Assembly: GCF_024693525.1 (NCBI RefSeq)
Contig: NZ_JAILKR010000110.1
Coordinates: 1 to 11,704 of the forward strand
From: Selenomonas sp.
GTDB taxonomy: Bacteria > Bacillota_C > Negativicutes > Selenomonadales > Selenomonadaceae
Direction of reading: 5' to 3'
Length of the DNA: 11,704 bases
The notes under the pieces were generated by a model. That model made no database searches and was not told where the DNA came from. It saw only the letters and a program-made list of their open reading frames with translations. Each line of letters starts with the position of its first letter. The first letter of the stretch is position 1. This document shows positions 1 through 7,993 of the stretch, piece by piece. The position numbers and the translations under genes are program-made.

Positions 1-110
1 ATTCCTTCCGTGAATACTTCATTGAATCCATTACCGCCAGTTTCCCCCGCCGCACGTATTGGAGCAGCGGCGATGAAAACCGCATGATCCTGGTAATCGG
101 ATCGCTATAA
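1..110 (+). CDS. C-terminal fragment of an unidentified protein
   Basis: An open frame enters from the left edge (first full codon at position 3) and ends at TAA 108-110, giving the last 35 residues of a protein whose start lies outside the window. The tail ends in ENRMILVIGSL. I do not recognise the family and no domain can be assigned from so little sequence. It is supported as a real gene end because a good intrinsic terminator on the same strand follows 34 bases later (144-187). It is transcribed toward the lac operon, in the opposite direction, and is probably functionally unrelated to it. Confidence 0.6.
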   Translation, partial: SFREYFIESITASFPRRTYWSSGDENRMILVIGSL

Positions 111-143
111 CAAAAGGGCTATTGCCAAAGTGAATTGCTCAAT

Positions 144-187
144 AATAGCTCGTCAGGCTTATATAGCCTTGGCGGGCTATTTCTTTT
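144..187 (+). terminator. Intrinsic terminator of the upstream + strand gene
   Basis: AATAGCTCGTCAGGCT (144-159) pairs with AGCCTTGGCGGGCTATT (165-181) across a five-base TATAT loop, with two G-U pairs and one bulged base. It is followed by a T-rich run, TTCTTTT, up to 187. The orientation of the T-run fits termination of the + strand gene that stops at 110. Confidence 0.75.
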
Positions 188-321
188 GGGGTTAGGATTT
201 GGTTCAACATTTTCGCCACGCTCCATATCCCTTTTCGACAATTGGCCAGCTCATGCACCTTCCATTTTGGTTTAAAATGGTTGGTGGTTTAAATTTTTAT
301 TTGACACGTAAATTTTACCAC
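188..321. other. Intergenic spacer with a small inverted repeat
   Basis: No convincing coding frame is visible between the two converging terminators. The only structure seen is a perfect 7-bp inverted repeat, CCATTTT (262-268) and AAAATGG (274-280), around a GGTTT loop. It is AT-rich and lacks a following T-run in either direction. Its role is unknown and it may be chance. Together with the two flanking hairpins this accounts for the gene-free stretch 111-416. Confidence 0.35.
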
Positions 322-364
322 AAAAGGCGGTCCACCGACTCTTTCGAGTCAGCGGACCGCCTTT
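322..364 (-). terminator. Terminator of the lacABFG operon
   Basis: A perfect 11-bp stem, AAAGGCGGTCC (323-333) with GGACCGCCTTT (354-364), encloses a second 5-bp stem GACTC/GAGTC (337-341 with 346-350) and a TTTC-type loop. Read on the minus strand the outer arm runs into CCTTTTGTGG, a short T-run. It lies 52 bases after the lacG stop codon, so it most likely ends the lacA-lacB-lacF-lacG transcript. On the + strand the following bases are only weakly T-rich, so any bidirectional activity would be limited. Confidence 0.85.
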
Positions 365-416
365 GTTATTAGGGATGTGTTATTTCACAGCCCCATTCTT
401 GCATTTTGCTGATATT

Positions 417-1832
417 TTATTTGGTGAGTAATTCGCCGCATTCACTCATTGCCTTATACCAGTAAGCACTTTTCTTCGGATAACGTTTCTGCGTCGCATA
501 GTCTACATAAAACAATCCATACCGTTTGTTATAGCCATTGCTCCAGGACAATACATCCATAAGGCTCCAGATATAGTAGCCGCCCACGTTGACGCCTTCT
601 TCGACAGCCTTCAGGATGGCTTCCAGATGCTTCTTCACATATTCGATACGAGGGGTGTCATCGATTTTGCCGTCTTCGAAGTCATCCTTATAGCCCATGC
701 CGTTCTCCGAAATGAAGATTTCCTTGTAGTTCGGATAATCCTGGGCAATACGCTTCAGCTGCCTGTACAAGCCCTCAGGGTAAATGGGCCAATCCCAGTC
801 CGTGGTTGGCACTTCTGGGTTGCTGACCCGCGCCCCGATGCCCTTGAGACAGAACACGCTGGTTCCCTTCTCCCCAGTGCTGTTATTGACTACCTGGCTT
901 TCGCCCTCATAGGCCTGCAAAAAATGACTGGAATAATAATTCATGCCCAGGAAATCAATCTGCTCTGCTGCCTTGGCAAAGTCGTCAAAATCCTGCGGCT
1001 CAGTATATAGCTGTCCGCCGTTTTTCTGCAGGATTTCGCCAATCAGCTCCATCGTCGCAGTGGAATACTTGCCCAGATAGCAGGCGTCCAGCATAAACCG
1101 GTTGGAAATGGCATCGTCCAAATCCCGGGCATGTTTATTCGCTGGTGTATCTGTAATAGCCTCTTTCCCTTCAAGGGTATGAACAATGCCGATGCGTCCC
1201 GGCAAATTCATGCTCTTGTACAAGTTTAGGGCGCGGGCATGAGCGACCATAAGATTATGCTCTATCTGAATGGCCTTTTCAATCTGAAAGGTTTCATTCG
1301 GGGGAAAATTACCTGCCAGATAACCATTCTGAGCAATCGACCACGGCTCATTAAACGTAGCCCACTTCATCACCCGATCACCAAAAGCTTCAAAACAGAT
1401 TTTAGCATAAGCAACGAATTTATCAATCAAATCCCGATTCAACCAATGACCATTCTGAAAGTATTTCAGGGGAGTATCGAAATGATGGAGCGTCACAAAG
1501 GGTTCAACCCCCTGTTTTATGCACTCGTCAATGAGTTTATTGTAGTAATCAATACCCGCAGGATTAACCTTGCCCTCGCCTTCTGGCAGGATTCGGGTCC
1601 AGGAAAGCGAGATGCGGATACCATTCACGCCAAAATCATGCGCGAGCTGCAGATCAGCCGGGTACTGATGATAAAAATCCGAAGCCGGGTCCGCATTGAA
1701 CCGTGCACCAGGGCGATTCATATATTCATCCCAGACACAGGGGCCACGCCCATCCTCACGGGTTGCGCCCTCTACCTGATACGCAGCAGTTGCTCCGCCA
1801 AAGATAAAGTTGGCGGGAAATTTCTTTGCCAT
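417..1832 (-). CDS. lacG: 6-phospho-beta-galactosidase (GH1)
   Basis: This cytoplasmic GH1 hydrolase (471 aa, full family length) cleaves the phosphorylated disaccharide delivered by the lac PTS to galactose-6-phosphate plus the aglycone sugar. The acid/base Glu162 lies in TFNEPW and the nucleophile Glu376 in ISENG. The 6-phosphate pocket Ser-Lys-Tyr described for Lactococcus LacG matches Ser429, Lys436 and Tyr438 in LSWSNGYNKRYG. Trp430 beside that serine is the residue associated with galactose rather than glucose specificity; 6-phospho-beta-glucosidases usually have a small residue there. It is the last gene of the lacABFG operon. The ATG lies 4 bases after the lacF stop, and its ribosome site AAGGAG (1843-1848) is inside the end of lacF, suggesting translational coupling. 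A galactobiose-6-phosphate substrate is inferred from context. Confidence 0.93.
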   Translation of the reverse strand: MAKKFPANFIFGGATAAYQVEGATREDGRGPCVWDEYMNRPGARFNADPASDFYHQYPADLQLAHDFGVNGIRISLSWTRILPEGEGKVNPAGIDYYNKLIDECIKQGVEPFVTLHHFDTPLKYFQNGHWLNRDLIDKFVAYAKICFEAFGDRVMKWATFNEPWSIAQNGYLAGNFPPNETFQIEKAIQIEHNLMVAHARALNLYKSMNLPGRIGIVHTLEGKEAITDTPANKHARDLDDAISNRFMLDACYLGKYSTATMELIGEILQKNGGQLYTEPQDFDDFAKAAEQIDFLGMNYYSSHFLQAYEGESQVVNNSTGEKGTSVFCLKGIGARVSNPEVPTTDWDWPIYPEGLYRQLKRIAQDYPNYKEIFISENGMGYKDDFEDGKIDDTPRIEYVKKHLEAILKAVEEGVNVGGYYIWSLMDVLSWSNGYNKRYGLFYVDYATQKRYPKKSAYWYKAMSECGELLTK

Positions 1833-1836
1833 AGCT

Positions 1837-2154
1837 TTATTTCTCCTTAAACATTTTCAGGAACCGTTTGTCCATATCGGAAAGCAGCATTGCTGTCATC
1901 AGATGGTCCTGGGCATGAACCGTAAGGAACCCGATCTCAATCTCCTCGCCCGCTGCTTCCTTCGTGATAAGTTCCGTCTGCTGGTTATGCGCGTTCAGAA
2001 TCAAATCATCGCCCTCTTTTATCAGTGCCTCAGCCTTGGCAAAATCCTTATCCCCAATGGCCTCCATAGCTGCCAAGAACTTCGTCCGCGCATCGCCGGC
2101 ATAAGCCACGATTTCCATTGCAATCATTGCCATTTCATCTTTTGTCATTGCCAT
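1837..2154 (-). CDS. lacF: PTS lactose-family enzyme IIA
   Basis: This soluble PTS phosphocarrier passes phosphate from HPr to the IIB domain of LacE. I chose the ATG at 2154 (105 aa) rather than the longer in-frame start at 2193. GAGG at 2163-2166 is correctly spaced for 2154, and the protein then begins like known lac IIA proteins (MAMTKDEMAMIAMEIVAYAG). With this start the phosphorylated histidine is His80 in FLTVHAQDHLMT, and the metal-binding aspartate three residues later is Asp83, matching the His78/Asp81 pair of Lactococcus lactis IIA-Lac. It lies 51 bases after lacB and 4 bases before lacG. Its IICB partner, lacE, is not in this operon but in a separate one at 9569-11230. Confidence 0.93.
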   Translation of the reverse strand: MAMTKDEMAMIAMEIVAYAGDARTKFLAAMEAIGDKDFAKAEALIKEGDDLILNAHNQQTELITKEAAGEEIEIGFLTVHAQDHLMTAMLLSDMDKRFLKMFKEK

Positions 2155-2205
2155 ATCAATCACCTCATAAAGATAATGCGTTACCGTAGTCAATTATACC
2201 ACGCA

Positions 2206-2721
2206 TCAATCATGGTAGAAGCCTTCTTCCCATTTCTGCAGGTATTCATCGAAAAGCGCATCATTTTCAATACAGTCATTATCACCAATAAGGCCATCGA
2301 TCTTGGCAATCAAAGCATCCTTCTCCGGTGTAGGCTTATATTCTGCTTTAAGGAACGCTTCCAGGATATACTCAATCGAACCTATACCAATCACTCGGCC
2401 ACCACAACCAATTACATTCGCATTGAGATTTTCCTTTGCGGCTACTGCCGTCTGGACATCAGCTACACAGGCGGCCCGTACTCCCTTGACTTTCTGCGCC
2501 GCATTATTGATGCCGATACCTGTACCGCAGATGCACACGCCCAAATCAGCCGCTCCTGTAGCCACCAGCTTGCCAACCTTGCGGCCATAAATCGGATAAT
2601 GCGTGCGGATAAAATCATATGTCCCCACATCAATGACCTCATGGCCTTGCTTCTTCAAAAACTCTGCTGCTTTTATCTTTATATCCGTAACGATATGGTC
2701 ACAACCAATTGCAATTTTCAT
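2206..2721 (-). CDS. lacB: Galactose-6-phosphate isomerase subunit LacB
   Basis: This is one subunit of the heteromeric isomerase that converts galactose-6-phosphate to tagatose-6-phosphate. The 171-aa length equals the usual LacB size. RpiB/LacAB-fold hallmarks are visible: MKIAIGCDH at the N-terminus (Asp8, His9), the HYPIYG segment at 41-46, and [15 protein letters not shown] at 61-75, with Cys65 in the position of the RpiB catalytic cysteine. The C-terminal [15 protein letters not shown] is characteristic of LacB. A strong ribosome site, GGGAGG (2730-2735), precedes the ATG and overlaps the 16-base gap after lacA. RpiB (ribose-5-phosphate isomerase) is the alternative family, but pairing with lacA and the LacB-specific tail make LacB nearly certain. 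Confidence 0.95.
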   Translation of the reverse strand: MKIAIGCDHIVTDIKIKAAEFLKKQGHEVIDVGTYDFIRTHYPIYGRKVGKLVATGAADLGVCICGTGIGINNAAQKVKGVRAACVADVQTAVAAKENLNANVIGCGGRVIGIGSIEYILEAFLKAEYKPTPEKDALIAKIDGLIGDNDCIENDALFDEYLQKWEEGFYHD

Positions 2722-2737
2722 CGTTATGTCCTCCCAT

Positions 2738-3157
2738 TCAAAGTTCCCGATTCAGCATGTCAATGCGAATCTGATGCCGCCCGCCATCGTACTCGGTCTT
2801 GACGAAATTCTCTGCCAGTTCGCAGGAAAGCGCTGCTGCCGTAACCTTGGCTCCCAGCGTAATGATCTGTGTGCTGTTATGACGGCGGGTCATCGATGAA
2901 GTATAATCCTCATACGTCGGCGCACAGACGATGCCATGATGCTTGGCCGCAATCATGAACGGAGCTACGCCATAGTCATCTACTACAATCCCGCGAGTGA
3001 TGTCCTGCTCTAAAATGGCATTTACCACCTTTTCCGTCGCCGTAAAAATATCCGGATTGGAAAAATCTTCTATTTCATAACCTTTGCTGGTCAAATATAC
3101 TTTGATGCTTTCTTTTAGTTCTGCGCCAGCACCATTGGCGGCCAATGCAACTTTCAT
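2738..3157 (-). CDS. lacA: Galactose-6-phosphate isomerase subunit LacA
   Basis: This is the partner subunit of LacB in the tagatose-6-phosphate pathway (139 aa, close to the 141 aa of lactococcal LacA). Diagnostic segments are the central [16 protein letters not shown], then [17 protein letters not shown], and near the end [14 protein letters not shown], which closely resembles known LacA C-termini. It lacks the RpiB-type cysteine motif, as LacA does. It is the first gene of the lacABFG operon. The ribosome site AAGGAAG lies about 8 bases upstream of the ATG, and the promoter at 3198-3226 predicts a leader of about 34 bases. The divergent regulator starts 170 bases away. Confidence 0.94.
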   Translation of the reverse strand: MKVALAANGAGAELKESIKVYLTSKGYEIEDFSNPDIFTATEKVVNAILEQDITRGIVVDDYGVAPFMIAAKHHGIVCAPTYEDYTSSMTRRHNSTQIITLGAKVTAAALSCELAENFVKTEYDGGRHQIRIDMLNREL

Positions 3158-3197
3158 CCTATAACTTCCTTTCTGTTTTAACCTTCGTTATGCTCTT

Positions 3198-3226
3198 AGT
3201 ATACCGCCACACATTTCTTCTTTGTT
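3198..3226 (-). promoter_or_regulatory. Promoter of lacABFG
   Basis: On the minus strand the -10 is TATACT (3203-3198). The hexamer 17 bp upstream is AACAAA (3226-3221), a poor -35. The weak -35 overlaps the shared 25-bp element that begins at 3225. The same geometry is found at the gatY and lacE promoters, which is the main support for this assignment. The expected start of transcription is near 3191. Confidence 0.65.
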
Positions 3227-3249
3227 TTCATTATTTGAAAGCATTTTCG
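3225..3249. promoter_or_regulatory. Shared 25-bp operator, lacA/rpiR intergenic copy
   Basis: The copy reads TTTTCATTATTT then GAAAGCATTTTCG and matches the consensus TTTTCR-N3-TTTGRAA-N3-TTTTCR. It can be read as two overlapping inverted repeats (TTTTCA-N5-TGAAAG, and GAAA-N3-TTTTC), or as a TTTTCR direct repeat with 19-bp period. It overlaps the lacA -35 and lies 35 bp from the regulator's -10, so one bound factor could affect both divergent genes. The likely ligand is the adjacent RpiR-family protein (inference). Confidence 0.7.
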
Positions 3250-3259
3250 TCATTTGTCC

Positions 3260-3289
3260 TTTCTTAAAAATCCGATTTTGTCTTATAAT
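3260..3289 (+). promoter_or_regulatory. Promoter of the RpiR-family regulator
   Basis: A perfect -10, TATAAT, lies at 3284-3289. The best upstream hexamer at 17-18 bp spacing is TTCTTA or TTTCTT (3260-3266), only moderately like TTGACA. The leader to the ATG at 3327 would be about 30 bases, with ribosome site AAGGAG at 3310-3315. Confidence 0.6.
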
Positions 3290-3326
3290 ATAAGCATGAG
3301 ATTCGATTTAAGGAGCTGAACAATCC

Positions 3327-4133
3327 ATGCTTATCAAGATTGACCATGATTTTCACGAACACCTGACCGAAACCGAAAAGAAGGTCATTGGCTTCATCAA
3401 TATGAACGCCGAGAAGATTTCCTCCATGTCGATAAGCGATGTGGCCGAAGCCACCTATTCTTCCCCAGCCACCGTATCCCGCACCATCAAGAAATGCGGA
3501 ATTTCGGGGTTTGCAGAACTACGGTATATGATTACCCAAGAAACGGACGTGCATAAAGACAGCATCCAAGTCAACGAGATTTTCAACAAAAGCCTGATGG
3601 AAGTCACGCAGACCATCGAACATCTCAGCATCGATACCATCCTGGCAGTCGTCCGGGAAATCCGGCAGGCCAAACGGATTTATCTTTTATCCCGCGGGCT
3701 TACGGAACATGTAGCCGATGAATTTGCCCTGAAGCTCCAGCTGCAGGGCTATAATGTCTTCGCCAACAGTGACCCGTTCATCATGCAGGACATGACACGC
3801 CGCGTGAAAAATCAGGAACTCGTGATTATTTTCAGCCTGTCAGGTAAAACACCAGAACTCTTGACAGCAGCCGAAAATGCGGCATCTCTAGGAGCGCGTA
3901 TTATCACCATTACCTGCGGAGCCCCGGATGTTCCCTTGGCCCGTATTGCCCACCTGACCGCCTATGGTTTCAAGCATAGCCATGTGTCCATCAAAAATGT
4001 CGATGCTACCTCCCGCCTGCCCATCTACGTCATCAGCCGCATCATCATCGATTATCTGATGAAACAGCAGGAAGAGGAACACGAAAAAGCCGCCCAAAAA
4101 GAGGCGGCTTATCGTCAGGAGCACTATTTTTAA
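3327..4133 (+). CDS. RpiR/MurR-family transcriptional regulator
   Basis: A cytoplasmic regulator (268 aa) with the family's two domains. The N-terminal HTH_6 domain (about residues 1-77) has its helix-turn-helix in SISDVAEATYSSPATVSRTIKK (positions 35-56). The SIS phosphosugar-binding domain (about 105-240) includes IYLLSRGLTEHVA, the FSLSGKTPELL phosphate loop near 169-179 and a terminal helix. Regulators of this family respond to phosphosugars; galactose-6-phosphate or tagatose-6-phosphate is the natural guess here. It diverges from lacA and converges on lacC with only 10 bases between stop codons. Its last 17 codons include an apparent terminator of the opposite operon (4084-4110). It is the only regulator in the window, so it is the best candidate to bind the shared 25-bp elements; activator versus repressor cannot be decided. 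Confidence 0.93.
   Translation: MLIKIDHDFHEHLTETEKKVIGFINMNAEKISSMSISDVAEATYSSPATVSRTIKKCGISGFAELRYMITQETDVHKDSIQVNEIFNKSLMEVTQTIEHLSIDTILAVVREIRQAKRIYLLSRGLTEHVADEFALKLQLQGYNVFANSDPFIMQDMTRRVKNQELVIIFSLSGKTPELLTAAENAASLGARIITITCGAPDVPLARIAHLTAYGFKHSHVSIKNVDATSRLPIYVISRIIIDYLMKQQEEEHEKAAQKEAAYRQEHYF
4084..4110 (-). terminator. gatY-lacC terminator inside the regulator's coding sequence
   Basis: A perfect 8-bp GC-rich stem, AAGCCGCC (4087-4094) with GGCGGCTT (4103-4110), is followed on the minus strand by five T's (4088-4084). That is a canonical intrinsic terminator for the lacC-side transcript. It sits 34 bases past the lacC stop, within the last codons of the convergent regulator gene. On the + strand no T-run follows, so it should be one-directional. 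Confidence 0.8.
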
Positions 4134-4143
4134 TCGATGAAAT

Positions 4144-5073
4144 TCAAGCAATCTTTTCGACAGCGATTTGTGCCAGCAGCTTTTCCACTACACCTTTCCG
4201 CACAAAACCGCTCTCCGCTTCCAAGGCATTCGCCGTCCCGCAAGCTGCCCCCAGCCGCAGGATCTCCTGTGCAGGTAGATTGCGTGAAAGCCCTGCCGCA
4301 ATACCTGCGACATAGGAATCTCCGGAACCCACAGGATTCTGACAGTCAACTTCCGGCACGGTAACGCGGTAAACCGCATCCTTTACCCCTACCAGCGAAC
4401 CGCGGCTTCCCAATGAAATTGCTGCCATCTCTATCCCTGCATCAAGGAAATGGCGTATCTCCCGCACAAAATCTTCTTCACACTGCAGGCGGTAACCACG
4501 CAGGGCCTCGATCTCATCCTGATTGGGTTTGATAAAATCAGGCTGGGCAGCAATTCCTCTTGCCAGCAAATCACCGCTGGTATCGAGCAGAAATTTCTTT
4601 CCTGCCCGATGCGCTTCTTCAATCAGCTCAGCATAAAAATCCACCGGCACGCCCCGGGGCACACTCCCCGAAGCCACTACAATATCTGCTTTTACCAAAA
4701 GTTCCGCGTATTTTTGCCGGAACTTTTTTATTTCCTCCCTGCTTACCTCTGGCCCCGGCTCTAAAATTTCCGTCTGGGCACCATCTTCCGTAAGCAACGC
4801 TAAACAAGAACGCGTCTCCCCAGCTACACGGACAAAATCGCCTTCTATGCCATAATCACAAAGTTTTCCCGCTACATATTCTCCAGTCTTGCCCCCCAGG
4901 AATCCCGTCACCACAGTCTCTTCACCCAAAATGGTATCCACATTGGCCACATGAATGCCTTTGCCCCCTGGGGTATTGTCTACGGATTTTGCCCGCACGA
5001 TTTTCCCTTTGGCAAAATCCACCAGTTCATACCGCTTATCCAATGAGGCATTGAGATTTATCACGAGTATCAT
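4144..5073 (-). CDS. lacC: Tagatose-6-phosphate kinase (PfkB family)
   Basis: An ATP-dependent PfkB-family sugar kinase (309 aa, typical for LacC/FruK). It is predicted to phosphorylate tagatose-6-phosphate to tagatose-1,6-bisphosphate in the cytoplasm. Visible motifs are the substrate-side GGKGIHVA at 36-43, KPNQDEIEAL at 182-191, and the catalytic anion-hole GSGDSYVAG at 249-257 with Asp252 as base. By sequence alone LacC and 1-phosphofructokinase (FruK) are hard to separate. The choice rests on lacAB in the neighbouring operon and the tagatose-bisphosphate aldolase immediately upstream. It starts 28 bases after gatY with ribosome site AAGGAA, and its stop is 10 bases from the regulator's stop in tail-to-tail arrangement. 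Confidence 0.85.
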   Translation of the reverse strand: MILVINLNASLDKRYELVDFAKGKIVRAKSVDNTPGGKGIHVANVDTILGEETVVTGFLGGKTGEYVAGKLCDYGIEGDFVRVAGETRSCLALLTEDGAQTEILEPGPEVSREEIKKFRQKYAELLVKADIVVASGSVPRGVPVDFYAELIEEAHRAGKKFLLDTSGDLLARGIAAQPDFIKPNQDEIEALRGYRLQCEEDFVREIRHFLDAGIEMAAISLGSRGSLVGVKDAVYRVTVPEVDCQNPVGSGDSYVAGIAAGLSRNLPAQEILRLGAACGTANALEAESGFVRKGVVEKLLAQIAVEKIA

Positions 5074-5101
5074 AAACTATTCCTTCCCTGTGCACCCACA
5101 T

Positions 5102-6007
<906 letters not shown>

Positions 6008-6017
6008 TTATGCTTTC

Positions 6018-6046
6018 ATTATAGATACTGTACCACCGCCTTTGTT
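6018..6046 (-). promoter_or_regulatory. Promoter of gatY-lacC
   Basis: On the minus strand a perfect -10, TATAAT (6023-6018), has AACAAA (6046-6041) 17 bp upstream, identical to the weak -35 of lacA. The 11-mer TTTCATTATAG covering the -10 (6014-6024) recurs exactly at the lacE promoter (11296-11306). The predicted start of transcription is near 6011. Confidence 0.7.
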
Positions 6047-6069
6047 TTCGCCTTTTGGAACGGTTTTCA
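6045..6069. promoter_or_regulatory. Shared 25-bp operator, gatY copy
   Basis: The copy reads TTTTCGCCTTTT then GGAACGGTTTTCA. It keeps all 16 invariant positions of the element but is the least palindromic of the three. It starts 21 bp upstream of the -10, as the other two do. The right portion TTGGAACGGTTTTCA is also within one base of the Bacillus cre consensus, so CcpA-type control is a competing reading. Confidence 0.65.
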
Positions 6070-6081
6070 TAACCCTGCCAG

Positions 6082-6118
6082 CCAAAAGCGGTCCAAGGAT
6101 ATTTTCCTTGAACCGCTT
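6082..6118 (-). terminator. Terminator after the galactanase gene
   Basis: AAGCGGTCCAAGG (6086-6098) pairs with CCTTGAACCGCTT (6106-6118) with a single mismatch and a seven-base AT loop. On the minus strand it is followed by TTTTGG. It lies 11 bases after the galactanase stop codon and closes the lacE-porin-galactanase block, just upstream of the gatY control region. Confidence 0.8.
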
Positions 6119-6129
6119 CCGCCGCTTAT

Positions 6130-7980
6130 TTATTTCTGCTTATAGAACTCAAAATTATCCAGCGATCCCCATGATCCCGGGGCAGCTTCCATAGTCACGG
6201 CCACGGTGCATTTGCCGTCTTTTACCTCCACATCCCTGATGGTAAAGGTATGCCATTCATTCCACTTCGTATCCTTGATATCGACAACCTGCGTGCCGGC
6301 ACTAGTCACAGCCATAAGCTGGTATTTGCTCTGGCCGCCGCCCCCCTGGGTCGACACCGCTACGGTATACTTGCCATCAGCAAGACCTGTGAATTCCTGG
6401 CTGGCTGTAAATTTAAAAGCCTTGTCGCTCCAATAGTGCATGGCGCTGGTATCCAGCGCATCGCCGGCCTTGGTTACCACATTGAGGACCTGATCGCCAG
6501 CAATCTTCCAGCCAGCAAGATTCTGCGCCTGTTCGAAATTGCCATTCTTAAACAAGTTTACCTTGTCAATAACCGTAATCCGTCCTGTCACAGGATGTTT
6601 TTCCCCATCCACGATAACCGTTCCTTTGACCGTATAGTCGCCAGCCTGCTCGAATACTGGTGCTGGGTTGTCCCAAGTGATAGCGAGATTTTCCGCATGG
6701 TCATCGGAGAACGTTACGCGGGTCTTTACGGGCAGCTTAGCCGGTACACCTCTGCCGGCTTCGCCCGTCACCATATCGGCTTCCTTGAACACCGGCTTGA
6801 TAGTCGGCAAGCTCTGATTGCTGACATCGTTGAATACCTTCCACGATTCCAGCGCCCTGCCCTTGTTGTCGAACATCACAAGATTATCCCATTCATCGCC
6901 CTTATCCTTGAAGGCTCCGGCTCCCGGTACAGCATACCAGTCCGGTTCCCAGTAGAACATGCCGATGCCTTTGCCGCCCGGTACATCTGCCAGGCTCTGC
7001 ATGATTGTCCGCAGGCCCGTCGCCTGCCCCTGCACCGTGGAGCGGAATCCGCCCACCAGTTCCGCCTGTGCATCATAGGGATTTTTCGTATCGTCAAAGT
7101 TTTCGTTGGTATAGCCAAAAGCCGTTTCAACGATAATGACCTCCTTGCCATAGCGGGCGGCCAGATCATTGATATTATTCCGCATCGCCTCCATATTGCC
7201 ATGCCAGAAGGGGTAATAGGACAGGCCGATAATATCGAAATCATTGACGCCGTTATCCTTGATCAGCTGGTTGTAGAAGGCTTGCGAAGCTGCATTATCG
7301 CCGCCTTTGTCAATATGAATCATCGTCTTGATATGCGGGTCAGTCTCATGTACAGCCTTAAGTCCGCTTTCCACGAACAAAGCCAGCGTCTTGCCGTCAT
7401 CCTGGGCTGGCAGCTTGCCAAGCGGCCAGATCATGCCATTGGTAATTTCGTTGCCCACCTGTACCATTTCCGGCAAGTGCCCGGCTTTTTTGAAATCACC
7501 CAGCACTTTTTTCGTATAGTCATAAACGCTCTTGCTGACCTGCGAAGCTGTCTGCTTCTCCCAAGCCTTTGGTGCATACTGCTTGCCAGGATCTGCCCAG
7601 AAATCGCTGTAATGGAAGTCGATAAGCACCTTCATGCCTAATTCATGCGCTCGCTTCGTCATTGCCAGTGCCCGCTCCGCCGTAGTATAACCACCGCCAT
7701 TGGCATGGTCAGGATTATTCCAGATGCGCACGCGAATCCAATTGATGCCATATTTCTTCATCAATACCAGCTCATCCATCTCCGTGCCATCCATATCGTA
7801 GAACTTGCCGCCCAGTGCCTCAAGTTCCGGCAGCATGGATACATCAGCTCCCTTGATAAAGTCAGCGGAAAGGTTTTTTATCGGATTTATCTGCACAGCT
7901 GCATCGGCAGGACTGGTCATAAGCAACGAGCTCGCTGCCAGTGTAGAAATTACCAATGATTTTAACATAGATTTACGCAT
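6130..7980 (-). CDS. Secreted GH53 endo-beta-1,4-galactanase
   Basis: This enzyme (616 aa) hydrolyses internal beta-1,4-galactosyl bonds of pectic galactan or type I arabinogalactan. I chose ATG 7980 because GAGG, overlapping the porin stop, is well placed for it; an in-frame GTG at 7989 lies within that ribosome site. Residues 1-27 form a signal peptide (basic start, hydrophobic core, SPADA-type cleavage). The GH53 domain spans about 41-387, with acid/base Glu178 in QVGNEITNG and nucleophile Glu285 in IIVETAFGY. A Big_4-like Ig domain (about 400-472) and a C-terminal beta-sandwich (about 475-616, opening NLFKNGNFE) follow; the latter resembles a carbohydrate-binding module, possibly CBM61, which is known to bind galactan. 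There is no lipobox Cys or SLH domain, so it is periplasmic or released. It starts 13 bases after the porin stop. Confidence 0.93.
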   Translation of the reverse strand: MRKSMLKSLVISTLAASSLLMTSPADAAVQINPIKNLSADFIKGADVSMLPELEALGGKFYDMDGTEMDELVLMKKYGINWIRVRIWNNPDHANGGGYTTAERALAMTKRAHELGMKVLIDFHYSDFWADPGKQYAPKAWEKQTASQVSKSVYDYTKKVLGDFKKAGHLPEMVQVGNEITNGMIWPLGKLPAQDDGKTLALFVESGLKAVHETDPHIKTMIHIDKGGDNAASQAFYNQLIKDNGVNDFDIIGLSYYPFWHGNMEAMRNNINDLAARYGKEVIIVETAFGYTNENFDDTKNPYDAQAELVGGFRSTVQGQATGLRTIMQSLADVPGGKGIGMFYWEPDWYAVPGAGAFKDKGDEWDNLVMFDNKGRALESWKVFNDVSNQSLPTIKPVFKEADMVTGEAGRGVPAKLPVKTRVTFSDDHAENLAITWDNPAPVFEQAGDYTVKGTVIVDGEKHPVTGRITVIDKVNLFKNGNFEQAQNLAGWKIAGDQVLNVVTKAGDALDTSAMHYWSDKAFKFTASQEFTGLADGKYTVAVSTQGGGGQSKYQLMAVTSAGTQVVDIKDTKWNEWHTFTIRDVEVKDGKCTVAVTMEAAPGSWGSLDNFEFYKQK

Positions 7981-7993
7981 GATTTTCACCTCA

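Noticed and set aside
210..237. Two TTTTCG repeats resembling the shared operator
   Set aside because: Their spacing is 22 rather than 19 bp, the middle TTTGRAA block is absent, and no -10 lies at the right distance.
2155..2193. Upstream start for lacF adding 13 residues
   Set aside because: GAGG is placed for the ATG at 2154, and known lac IIA proteins begin at the corresponding residue.
2176..2206. Inverted repeat ATGCGT/ACGCAT and a minus-strand TATAAT in the lacB-lacF gap
   Set aside because: The stem is only 6 bp with a 19-base loop and no T-run, and no -35 accompanies the TATAAT, so neither a terminator nor an internal promoter is supported.
1810..2802. A 330-codon + strand open frame spanning lacF and lacB
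   Set aside because: It lies opposite two highly conserved genes with good ribosome sites and has no coherent domain; the translation looks random.
6250..7641. A 463-codon open frame on the + strand opposite the galactanase gene
   Set aside because: It is antisense to a clear GH53 enzyme with signal peptide and catalytic residues, its protein has no recognisable family features, and it most likely results from codon bias of the real gene.
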